8,069 nt of DNA from Lachnospiraceae bacterium UBA7589 (GTDB taxonomy: Bacteria > Bacillota > Clostridia > Lachnospirales > Lachnospiraceae), in contig DLKL01000029.1 of the NCBI GenBank assembly GCA_002476495.1, positions 1 through 8,069 on the forward strand, given 5' to 3'. A program made the translations under genes and the position numbers. This document shows, one piece after another, positions 1-5,449 of the stretch. Below the pieces are notes generated by a model. That model worked only from the letters and a program-made list of their open reading frames with translations. It did not search any database and was not told where the DNA came from. How positions within the stretch are numbered: position 1 is the first letter of the stretch; each line of letters starts with the position of its first letter.

Positions 1-66
1 ATATACCTTTATTATCTTAATCAACTCATCATATGATGAAACCGGTAACTTATACACATCTGACAT
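1..66 (-). CDS. N-terminus of an unidentified protein (partial, runs off left edge)
   Basis: The first 22 codons of a minus-strand gene are visible, starting MSDVYKLPVSSYDELI and still open at the window edge. The start is the ATG at 66-64. It is chosen because an AAGGAGG ribosome binding site lies about nine bases upstream (75-84 on the plus strand) and a near-consensus promoter sits at 100-128. I do not recognise the family from so short a stretch. The tandem operator-like dyads upstream suggest a regulated, possibly autoregulated, gene. The integrase terminator at 190-218 separates it from the gene upstream, so it is its own transcription unit. That this is a real gene is fairly sure; its function is unknown. 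Confidence 0.7.
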   Translation of the reverse strand, partial: MSDVYKLPVSSYDELIKIIKVY

Positions 67-99
67 AATAGCATACCTCCTTTTTCTATTATGCTCACT

Positions 100-128
100 A
101 TAATACCACTCTTCTCACGCAATGTCAA
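100..128 (-). promoter_or_regulatory. Sigma-A-type promoter of the left-edge gene
   Basis: Read on the minus strand, TTGACA (123-128) and TATTAT (100-105) are separated by exactly 17 bases. This is a near-consensus housekeeping promoter about 35 bases upstream of the ATG at 66. The -35 box lies inside the first of the tandem dyads, so a protein bound there would block polymerase. Confidence 0.75.
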
Positions 129-176
129 TGTAAAATATCAACATTGTAATTATATCAATATTCAATGTCAATATTG
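122..176. repeat. Two tandem operator-like dyads over and upstream of the promoter
   Basis: Two copies of the dyad CAATRT-N9-AYATTG lie at 126-146 and 156-176, exactly 30 bp apart, about three helical turns. Copy one is CAATGT/ACATTG and copy two is CAATAT/ATATTG, so each copy keeps its own symmetry while the sequence changes. Around them the motif ATRTCAA recurs at 122, 135, 152 and 165. The first dyad covers the -35 box of the left-edge promoter. The arrangement fits repressor binding sites; the binding protein is not identifiable here. Confidence 0.6.
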
Positions 177-189
177 TGTTTTTCAACAG

Positions 190-218
190 AAAAAACGCCC
201 CAGCCTAAGCCGGAGCGT
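190..218 (-). terminator. Rho-independent terminator after the integrase fragment
   Basis: On the minus strand a 10-bp stem (195-204 with 209-218) closes a four-base loop. It includes two G-T wobble pairs that would be mismatches in a plus-strand transcript, and it is followed by six T residues (190-195). It begins 16 bases past the integrase stop, so it is the native terminator of that gene. Confidence 0.85.
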
Positions 219-233
219 CATCCCATTTCCGTA

Positions 234-722
234 TTATACAACTTTTAACATTTTCTGTGACATCGTTTTCTCTTTCTTCTGCTCAACCTCCGCCTGTGCC
301 TTCCTAAACTCTTCCATCCGTTTCAATTCTTCCTCAGCATCATCAAATCCTATATGCGTGTACACATTCATTGTAACCGATATATCCGAATGCCCCATGA
401 GGTACTGTAGCGTCTTAGGATTCATTCCCGATTTTGCCATATTCGAACAATACGTGTGCCTGCATACATGGGGAGTAATGTTTGGCATCTGCACCCGGTA
501 GATATCATTGTACCTTCCAACCATATGATTGAATCGGTGCTGCCAGTGCATTGCCACAAGTGGCATTCCATTATCATCATAGAATAGGAATCCACTATAG
601 CCGTCTATGGATTTTTCCACTTTCGGTGCATTTCTATCCTCAATGATTGCCTGAAACATCTGTGCCACATCCTCTGTGATTGGCAATACTCTTGTTCCGG
701 CATCCGTTTTTGTGGTTTCTAC
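234..722 (-). pseudogene. Tn916-type tyrosine recombinase, C-terminal catalytic fragment
   Basis: About 162 residues match the end of a phage/ICE tyrosine recombinase. Visible are ETTKTDAGTRVLP, then PHVCRHTYCSNMAKSG with the catalytic HxxR, GHSDIS with the second histidine, and NVYTHIG with the nucleophilic tyrosine. A charged tail with KRMEEFRKAQAEVEQ ends the protein, and its terminator follows. The N-terminal arm-binding and core-binding domains are missing, and so is the first catalytic arginine (the usual TGLRxGE segment). The frame stays open upstream to an ATG at 842, but that stretch is the wrong frame of the adjoining C39 gene and not integrase. The fragment cannot recombine DNA alone. 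It marks the end of a former integrative element whose other part was deleted. Confidence 0.88.
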
Positions 723-735
723 CTTTATTTTCGTT

Positions 736-1163
736 TCATTTCTGAAATTTTGATGTTGGGCCAAGTATGATAAGCACTCCTGTCCAGAGTTTGAAGAACT
801 CATCGGGAGTGTATTTGACGATACCCTTTGCGGGATCGGCAATTATTATTTTTTCTTTCGTTACTTTATGAACAACGACATAGTGCAGGAGACTTCCGTC
901 TACGACCACATGAGCAATAGCAGGAGTAGGGAATCCACTAAAAAAGGCGTCTCGGTTGCCCTTGCGCCCTTAGCTGTAAATCCAAGCTGTTCAGCCGCTT
1001 TTATCATTCCATAAGCATTAGTTCCTTGCTTATCTGTTCCTGCGACCTCCCTTATCTTTGATATGGACAGGTTAAGTCCATACTGCTTTGAGATCGTCGC
1101 AAGACAGGCAGCTCCGCAGTCCTTTATATCGTGCTGTTTTATGAAATAATATTTCATTTTCAC
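736..1163 (-). pseudogene. C39 bacteriocin-exporter peptidase domain, frameshifted and truncated
   Basis: C39 domains at the N-terminus of bacteriocin ABC exporters cut double-glycine leader peptides. This remnant starts with a GTG at 1163, three bases after the CPBP stop (an ATG at 1157 is possible). It contains QHDIKDCGAACLA with the catalytic Cys and oxyanion Gln. The first frame runs to about 950 and stops at 900. The homology continues in another frame as FFSGFPTPAIAHV, LLHYVVVHKV (catalytic His) and IADPAKGIVKYTP (catalytic Asp), ending at a TGA at 736. A one-base loss, near GAGAC at 949-953 or in the A-run at 940-945, explains the break. The membrane and ATPase domains are absent; integrase sequence takes over at about 722-738. 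With the CPBP protease upstream, this was probably part of a bacteriocin export/immunity unit. Confidence 0.85.
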
Positions 1164-1166
1164 GAA

Positions 1167-1988
1167 CTATTGTTCATAAATATCTGATTTATTTTCATGT
1201 GGCTGTAACCGATTTGAACTTATCTTTGCAGTCCCTGATAAAAAAGCCTCGTTGTTCTTCATATTGTTCATCCTTAAAAAAAGGATAATCACACAAATTA
1301 CGAAAAGTGCCAAGCCAATATAAAGGAGGTATTCTCTCGCATAAATTTGCTTATAGAAGCACGCAAGAGTATATACAGTCGCATTGGCGGTAATGTGAAA
1401 GGCTATGCTGTAAATAATATTTTCGCTTTTAAGATAAATAAATCCTATTATTATTCCTGCTGCCATAAGTTCGGCAACTCTTGTAAAAGAGGAAGGGAAG
1501 TGCATTATCATCCATGCAGCTGATATCAGAACGATAGATACAGCGTGTTTGATAGCACTGCCGTTTGAAGCTATGAGAAGCAGAGTAAGCATTGCAAATC
1601 TGAAAATTAGTTCCTCTCCTATCGGGGCTATTGTTGAAGCAAGCACCAAATATATTACCTCTTCTGCACCTCCGTCGGGTTCACCGCTGAGCACATTTCT
1701 ATAAACGATAAACATAATGCAGAGCATATAGAAAAAAGCTGTTAGCACAACAAGGAGAAGTATATCCGCTCTCGGCTTGACTGCATAGTTTTTTAGGCAG
1801 ATCTTATACTCTGCGCTCATTACGAATGCAGCAAGAAGTCCTCCAATAAATAGGGAAATTGCCATGGCAATACTGTTATGGTTTTCATCTTTATCTATAA
1901 TGGAATATATAACAGAAAAAAAGATTGGGGAAGCGCCTACTATCCACATGATAACAGCATTTCCAAACGCTTTTTTATATGATCTCAT
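1167..1988 (-). CDS. CPBP family intramembrane glutamic endopeptidase (CAAX-type)
   Basis: This 273-residue polytopic membrane protein carries all the signature motifs of the CPBP/Abi family. EExxxR is at residues 125-130 (GEELIFR), the second-motif histidine is His163 in AWMIMHF, and HxxxN is at 198-202 (HITAN). Hydrophobic segments are seen at about 10-30, 40-57, 76-95, 109-122, 131-141, 149-162, 173-186 and 219-238. The C-terminal tail of roughly 35 residues is polar. Family members cleave prenylated or other membrane substrates, and many lie in bacteriocin loci as self-immunity or processing proteins. The start is supported by AGAGGAGG just upstream, immediately after the Fic stop codon. 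The gene is 12 bases downstream of fic and three bases upstream of the C39 remnant, so the three look co-transcribed. The bacteriocin role is inferred from the neighbour. Confidence 0.87.
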   Translation of the reverse strand: MRSYKKAFGNAVIMWIVGASPIFFSVIYSIIDKDENHNSIAMAISLFIGGLLAAFVMSAEYKICLKNYAVKPRADILLLVVLTAFFYMLCIMFIVYRNVLSGEPDGGAEEVIYLVLASTIAPIGEELIFRFAMLTLLLIASNGSAIKHAVSIVLISAAWMIMHFPSSFTRVAELMAAGIIIGFIYLKSENIIYSIAFHITANATVYTLACFYKQIYAREYLLYIGLALFVICVIILFLRMNNMKNNEAFLSGTAKISSNRLQPHENKSDIYEQ

Positions 1989-2000
1989 GATTACCTCCTC

Positions 2001-2891
2001 TTAATATGCAATTCTAAAATAATCTAGGTATGCTTTATATCTATCTTGTGCCGTCAGACAAGTGTCTGTCAGATACCCTTTTTCATTATTCCATTCTTTC
2101 AATCCCCGATAGTAAAATATTTTCAAATTATCCTCAATAATGAATGGAACAATATTATATTTCAGGCATTCCTTGAATATAATCAATCGTCCCACACGAC
2201 CATTGCCATCCTGAAATGGATGGATACGTTCAAACTTCACATGAAAATCCAGAATATCAGCAAAGGTCTTTTCTTCCTTGTTGTTATACTCCGACAGCAA
2301 TTTTTTCATCCTTTCTGCTACTTCTTCTGGAAGTGCAGTTTCCATACCGGCGACTTCATTTGGCAGTTTCTTGTAATCACCTACAGCAAACCAATACTTT
2401 CTTGAATCACTGGTTCCATTTTTCAGAATCAGATGCAGCTCCTTGATAAACTTTTCCGTCAATGTCGATTTGGCATGATCAATAATCATATCAATACACC
2501 GGAAATGGTTTACTGTTTCAATCACATCATCTACATTGATCACTTCTTTTTCTATACCAATGGTGTTCGTCTCAAAGATATATCGGGTCTGATCGTGGGT
2601 CAGCCGACTGCCTTCCATATGGTTTGAATTATATGTTAAATCAATCTGTGTCTTATGATAAATGCCACCAGAGTATTTATTTGCCTTCTCGTCCTGCAAA
2701 ATATCCAGCAAAGTCGTTGGTTTTTCTTTCTTCTTGTTAGAGCGCTCCGGCTTTTTGGCATTTTCCGGAATATTCCATGTCTTTCCGGTAAGAAATGCTC
2801 CCGGCACACGCCCATGGGCACAATAATTTCTTACACTACGTTCAGATACATCCCATTTTTTCGCCGTTTCAGCAACTGAAAAGTATCGCAT
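2001..2891 (-). CDS. Fic-domain AMP-transferase with N-terminal helix-turn-helix
   Basis: Fic enzymes usually transfer AMP from ATP to hydroxyl side chains of target proteins. This 296-residue protein has the complete active-site motif HPFQDGNGRVGR at 224-235. An N-terminal inhibitory motif SNHMEG (S89 to G94, with E93 as the blocking glutamate) makes it a class II, self-inhibited Fic. Residues 1-45 form a small MerR/excisionase-like HTH (SVAETAKKWDVSERSVRNYC) followed by a lysine-rich linker at 46-60. I place the start at the ATG at 2891. The longer GTG start at 2909 would translate the ribosome binding site GGGAGG itself. The stop codon abuts the ribosome binding site of the CPBP gene, suggesting one operon. 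No separate antitoxin gene is visible, as expected for a self-inhibited Fic. The target is unknown. Confidence 0.92.
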   Translation of the reverse strand: MRYFSVAETAKKWDVSERSVRNYCAHGRVPGAFLTGKTWNIPENAKKPERSNKKKEKPTTLLDILQDEKANKYSGGIYHKTQIDLTYNSNHMEGSRLTHDQTRYIFETNTIGIEKEVINVDDVIETVNHFRCIDMIIDHAKSTLTEKFIKELHLILKNGTSDSRKYWFAVGDYKKLPNEVAGMETALPEEVAERMKKLLSEYNNKEEKTFADILDFHVKFERIHPFQDGNGRVGRLIIFKECLKYNIVPFIIEDNLKIFYYRGLKEWNNEKGYLTDTCLTAQDRYKAYLDYFRIAY

Positions 2892-2946
2892 CTGCCGTCC
2901 TCCCTTCACACGATAAAAAACACATTCTGCGAGCCTCTTATTATCA

Positions 2947-2961
2947 TGATTTCAAAAATCA
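2947..2961. repeat. Small inverted repeat in the fic leader
   Basis: TGATTT-CAA-AAATCA is a perfect six-base dyad between the predicted fic transcription start and the gene. It could be an operator half of the fic control region or a weak leader hairpin. Confidence 0.35.
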
Positions 2962-2968
2962 CGCTTAC

Positions 2969-2986
2969 TATGGTTAGTATACCATA
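2969..2986 (-). promoter_or_regulatory. Dyad centred on the putative fic -10 box
   Basis: TATGGT-TAGTAT-ACCATA is a perfect 6-6-6 dyad. Its minus strand contains TATACT (2976-2981), a good -10 hexamer about 85 bases upstream of the fic ATG. No strong -35 box lies 17 bases upstream; TGGATT is the nearest. The weak -35 and the dyad over the -10 fit a regulated promoter. The HTH at the start of the Fic protein is a candidate binder. Confidence 0.45.
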
Positions 2987-2987
2987 T

Positions 2988-3040
2988 TATCGGCAATAAA
3001 TCCATGTATTTTTATTTATTCTCTATTGTTTTTGCCGATA
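2988..3040. repeat. Distant inverted repeat upstream of fic
   Basis: TATCGGCAA at 2988-2996 and its exact complement TTGCCGATA at 3032-3040 are 44 bp apart centre to centre, close to four helical turns. The AT-rich spacer would bend easily. The near copy lies just upstream of the putative -10, so looping by one regulator bound at both sites is possible. The rest of the 447-base gap upstream of fic is covered by the entries that follow. Confidence 0.45.
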
Positions 3041-3057
3041 TAGAGAAATTCTAATTT

Positions 3058-3095
3058 CAAAAAATCGGATGCCACTTCCTTACAAAGCAGCATCC
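3058..3095 (-). terminator. Weak terminator-like hairpin
   Basis: On the minus strand GGATGC and GCATCC (3090-3095 with 3067-3072) flank a 17-base loop and are followed by GATTTTTT. The stem is only six pairs, so this is a weaker candidate than the hairpin at 3282-3318. It would end any transcript through the small reading frames at 3117-3256. Confidence 0.4.
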
Positions 3096-3116
3096 AGTCT
3101 CACTTATTTTACTTTA

Positions 3117-3256
3117 TCACAGAACCAGCTCGTGAATCACAATCTCTTCTGCACGATTGTAAATGCTGTTCATGTCTCTTACTCATGACATCTGATTCTG
3201 TTCTTTTAATTTTTCCATAATCCAAATATAGGGAAAAAGGAGTTTCTTCCTGCCAT
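3117..3256 (-). other. Small decayed reading frames, origin unknown
   Basis: Between the antitoxin terminator and the hairpin at 3058-3095 lies a short stretch that looks once-coding. An ATG at 3256 follows a very strong AAGGAGGGG site and opens a 16-codon frame (MAGRNSFFPIFGLWKN) ending at 3206. A one-base shift would extend it with KLKEQNQMS. A second frame at 3173-3117 reads MNSIYNRAEEIVIHELVL. I do not recognise either piece. They may be remnants of one small gene or chance frames; the ribosome binding site is the main reason to record them. Confidence 0.25.
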
Positions 3257-3281
3257 TGGAATCCCCTCCTTCCTCATTTTT

Positions 3282-3318
3282 TGCATAATAAAAGGACCAT
3301 GTATCTCTACATGATCCT
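3282..3318 (-). terminator. Rho-independent terminator of the toxin-antitoxin operon
   Basis: On the minus strand an 11-bp stem (3293-3303 with 3308-3318, one G-T wobble) closes a GAGA tetraloop and is followed by TTTTATTATG. It lies 21 bases past the antitoxin stop codon. The wobble pair would be a mismatch in a plus-strand transcript, so it is oriented for the minus strand. Confidence 0.82.
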
Positions 3319-3338
3319 CATATCAATAATTCGTCCAT

Positions 3339-4367
3339 CTAAATCTGTAAACTTTCAGCATATTTGAACTGAATAATATCTCTCGGTGCAGTTTCAACAT
3401 ATGCCTGCTCCCTATGCATAAAGTTTACTATTTCATTTTTACTCATTCTTCCAAGCTTTTCTATTACTGCATCCAAAATATCCTTCTCCTCATTTGATAA
3501 TTCAGAAAAAGACTGGTTTCCACTCAAAGAAAAATGATAAGCATTTGTTTCTCCCATATCAACTTCTTCACAAGGAACAGCTTTTAAGTCAATTATGAAA
3601 TTGTGTCCCACAGGAACAGCTCCCATTGGAAGTGCTTGATATACCAACCCCGTAATTGCAAAGCCTCTTCTCTTATAAGATAATGCATCTGCGTACCACA
3701 TAAGCTTCATTAATTTTACCTTATAAAGACTTGTTACTTTGATTGATGATGCAAAATATCTAATTACCTCAACAACTTTATCCAACGATAAATCTGTGTT
3801 GCCATGAAACATTTGATTTCCCTGAAATCTTGCATAGCTTGCTTCAATTGCTTTTCTAAGATAAGCATCTTGATCTTCCTCATATAAAGAAGTCGCTGCC
3901 GCTAGATATTTCTGGTATGACTCTGCTGATAGATTTTCTTTTGCTCCGTTTAAAAGGGACAAAAACCATTCTGGATCCTGATCTATTTTCTTTAGAATGG
4001 TATCATGTGCCTTATCCTGCACTTGATGGCTTTCGTATCTTGTAATAGTCTTTCTACCCCAACCTAACAGCAAGCATAAATCACTTTGGCTTATACCATA
4101 CTTTGCTCGAATTTCTCCTATTTGTGTTGATGTTAAAAGTCCTTCCTTTTTTCTATATGCATCCTTTAATCTGATGTCGTTATCCTGCATCTGCTGTTCA
4201 TCCATGTAGAGTTCTTCTGCTAATTCACAAAATAAATACGATGCCTCATAATCGACTGTGCTATTCTTAAACGTAGCCTGATCCATAACAAGAACGGTTT
4301 TCACTTCATGTTCTTCCATACAGCATGAGCAGATTCTCTTTTCACTTTTAATGATCTTCATGTCCAT
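3339..4367 (-). CDS. MqsA-like antitoxin fused to a Panacea (DUF4065/SocA) domain
   Basis: This 342-residue protein has three parts. Residues 1-55 resemble the MqsA/YgiT zinc finger, but only the first CxxC is intact (Cys13 and Cys16); the second pair reads C47-E-L-A50. Residues 78-135 are an Xre/MqsA-type helix-turn-helix (TQIGEIRAKYGISQSDLC, then GWGRKTITRYES). Residues about 195-310 are a Panacea domain, shown by SLYKVKLMKLMWYADALSY and GLVYQALPMGAVP. Panacea is known as a promiscuous antitoxin domain paired with many unrelated toxins. The AGGAGGTG site just upstream overlaps the toxin stop codon, with 11 bases between the genes, so the two are translationally linked. It probably neutralises the MqsR-like protein upstream and represses the operon through the palindrome at 4833-4850. 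Which domain binds the toxin is not evident from the sequence. Confidence 0.88.
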   Translation of the reverse strand: MDMKIIKSEKRICSCCMEEHEVKTVLVMDQATFKNSTVDYEASYLFCELAEELYMDEQQMQDNDIRLKDAYRKKEGLLTSTQIGEIRAKYGISQSDLCLLLGWGRKTITRYESHQVQDKAHDTILKKIDQDPEWFLSLLNGAKENLSAESYQKYLAAATSLYEEDQDAYLRKAIEASYARFQGNQMFHGNTDLSLDKVVEVIRYFASSIKVTSLYKVKLMKLMWYADALSYKRRGFAITGLVYQALPMGAVPVGHNFIIDLKAVPCEEVDMGETNAYHFSLSGNQSFSELSNEEKDILDAVIEKLGRMSKNEIVNFMHREQAYVETAPRDIIQFKYAESLQI

Positions 4368-4378
4368 GAAAACACCTC

Positions 4379-4819
4379 CTATTTTTTCTTATAAGGGAAC
4401 ATTTCTGGAGTAAATGCCTTTTCTGCAAAATGAAACGACATTACAAAAGTAGTTGTATTTCCATACAGCCCCAACAGCTCAACCCTTATCTTAATATATA
4501 CATCTTCTGTCCCGTTATAGACCTTTCCAAACTCACGCATCTCGCTTCTTTTCAGAAATCTAGTATCCTTTACTGTCTGCATATAGTCTTCCACGGATAG
4601 CGTTAATAATTCTCTTTTTAATGCATCTACAGGATTTTCATCTGGGAATAGCTTATTTACAGTATATTGATTTGTATATTTCTCGTCACGTTTTTCATCA
4701 ACAACGCGCTTAGCTTGAAAATCTATCTTCGCACCATTATTCAATGCAAATTTCAAATCTTGAATATATGATTTTACTTCTAACTCACTTTCAATTCGAG
4801 CTTTTGTTTCTTCAGCCAA
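4379..4819 (-). CDS. MqsR-like toxin of the Panacea toxin-antitoxin operon
   Basis: This 146-residue protein is the partner of the MqsA-Panacea antitoxin. By eye it follows the MqsR order: YIQDLKFALNNGAKI near the N-terminus resembles MqsR LSQVKKLVNAGQV, ALKRELLTLSVEDYMQTVKD resembles its central helix, and VYNGTEDVYIKIRVEL with VMSFHFAEK resembles its C-terminal strands. MqsR is a RelE-fold mRNA interferase that cuts at GCU. This protein is longer than E. coli MqsR (98 residues), with a charged N-terminal extension. The only available start is a TTG at 4819: an in-frame TGA lies 24 bases upstream and no ATG occurs nearby. No convincing ribosome binding site precedes it. Toxin-first order matches mqsRA. 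The family call rests on remembered motifs and context; cleavage activity is inferred. Confidence 0.68.
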   Translation of the reverse strand: MAEETKARIESELEVKSYIQDLKFALNNGAKIDFQAKRVVDEKRDEKYTNQYTVNKLFPDENPVDALKRELLTLSVEDYMQTVKDTRFLKRSEMREFGKVYNGTEDVYIKIRVELLGLYGNTTTFVMSFHFAEKAFTPEMFPYKKK

Positions 4820-4832
4820 CTCATTTACTTCA

Positions 4833-4850
4833 AGGTATCAATTGATACCT
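4833..4850. promoter_or_regulatory. 18-bp perfect palindromic operator of the toxin-antitoxin operon
   Basis: AGGTATCAATTGATACCT is identical to its own reverse complement over all 18 bases. It begins two bases downstream of the -10 box and covers the expected transcription start, between promoter and toxin gene. MqsA in E. coli binds a palindrome with AACCT/AGGTT half-sites, and the outer AGGT/ACCT here is alike. Autorepression by the antitoxin HTH is the natural reading. Confidence 0.82.
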
Positions 4851-4852
4851 AT

Positions 4853-4881
4853 ATAATATATCCATTACTAGGTTTTGTCAA
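4853..4881 (-). promoter_or_regulatory. Promoter of the toxin-antitoxin operon
   Basis: On the minus strand TTGACA (4876-4881) and TATTAT (4853-4858) are 17 bases apart, a near-perfect sigma-A promoter. The predicted leader is only about 25-30 bases and is largely occupied by the palindrome. An intact strong promoter argues that this operon is active despite its decayed surroundings. Confidence 0.85.
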
Positions 4882-4974
4882 CTGTTTATACCCCCCTCTT
4901 TAATTTCGCGACTGCACACGCAACACCCACCCGCCGTTCTATAGGAGATAGTTCTGTAGAGATTTTGATACCCC

Positions 4975-5334
4975 CTACCGGTCATGCCATCTGTCACCAC
5001 GTTTCGCATGGATCTGGGAATGACACGACTTACAAAATGCAATCAGATTGCTTCTCTCGTGAGTTCCTCCTTCACTAAGTGGAAGCTTGTGATGTATCTC
5101 TTCCACCGGAACTGCAAAGCCTCGTTCAAAACATAACTCTCAGAACGGACGCTCTGAAGCATACTTATCACCAATCCTTTTCCATGCACGACCATATCTG
5201 CGCTTGGTATTCTTATCTCTGCTGAATTTTTTATAATCGCTATTTACTTTTCTTGCATGCTCTTCACAGTACCGCCCGGTCACTAATGCAGGACAGCCTG
5301 GATAAGCTCACGGTTTCTTTGGTCTGCTTGGCAC
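4975..5334 (-). pseudogene. Phage-type HNH endonuclease with two in-frame TGA codons
   Basis: A 119-codon frame starts with GTG at 5334, six bases after GGAGGTG, and ends with TAG at 4975. It matches the small HNH endonucleases encoded beside phage terminase genes. Visible are PKKP, YPGCPALVTGRYCEEH, KRRYGRAWKRIGDKYAS, ELCFERGFAVPVEEIHHKLPLSEGG (the HH of the active site), SNLIAFCKSCHSQIHAKRGDRWHD. Such enzymes nick or cut DNA and take part in phage DNA packaging. Two TGA codons interrupt it, at 5308-5310 and 5140-5142. Both stand where the family has cysteine (KP-C-AYPGC and PF-C-ELC). Everything else, including the zinc-knuckle CxxC at the end and the ribosome binding site, is kept. The simplest reading is a recent pseudogene from a lost prophage. 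Confidence 0.82.
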
Positions 5335-5336
5335 TG

Positions 5337-5438
5337 TTACACCTCCATGAATAAAGAAAGCCCTGAAGAATCTCTTCCCCTATCCGAATTGCTACCGGCA
5401 CGCAAGCTTGTTGATATAATTAATACTTTTTTACTTAT
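5337..5438 (-). pseudogene. Flavodoxin/NADPH-dependent FMN reductase, N-terminal stub
   Basis: Directly after the alcohol dehydrogenase stop, a GGAGG ribosome binding site precedes a frame reading SKKVLIISTSLRAGSNSD. This is the first strand and phosphate-binding loop of flavodoxin-fold FMN reductases. The codon at the expected start is ATA instead of ATG. Homology ends after about 19 codons, near 5380. The frame then runs through unrelated, probably phage, sequence to a TAA at 5337 next to the HNH start. The gene was presumably the second member of the dehydrogenase operon, supplying a reductase, before it was cut off by the incoming DNA. The family call rests on a short but characteristic segment. 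Confidence 0.65.
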
Positions 5439-5449
5439 ATATCCTCCAA

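Noticed and set aside
122..176. Short CRISPR-like array of ATRTCAA units
   Set aside because: The units are seven bases long, unevenly spaced (13, 17, 13) and form dyads. They have no spacer structure and no cas genes are near.
91..501. Plus-strand open frame of 136 codons
   Set aside because: It lies opposite the integrase fragment and its terminator, has no ribosome binding site, and its residues show no family pattern. It is the antisense shadow of the integrase.
842..2909. Longer starts: ATG at 842 for the integrase and GTG at 2909 for Fic
   Set aside because: The first reads through C39 sequence in the wrong frame. The second would translate the ribosome binding site, while ATG 2891 has ideal spacing.
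2046..2977. Several plus-strand open frames
   Set aside because: All lie opposite the fic gene or its leader, with no ribosome binding sites and low-complexity, Phe/Ile-rich products.
4875..5078. Plus-strand frame of 67 codons
   Set aside because: It is antisense to the HNH remnant, whose motifs are clear on the other strand.
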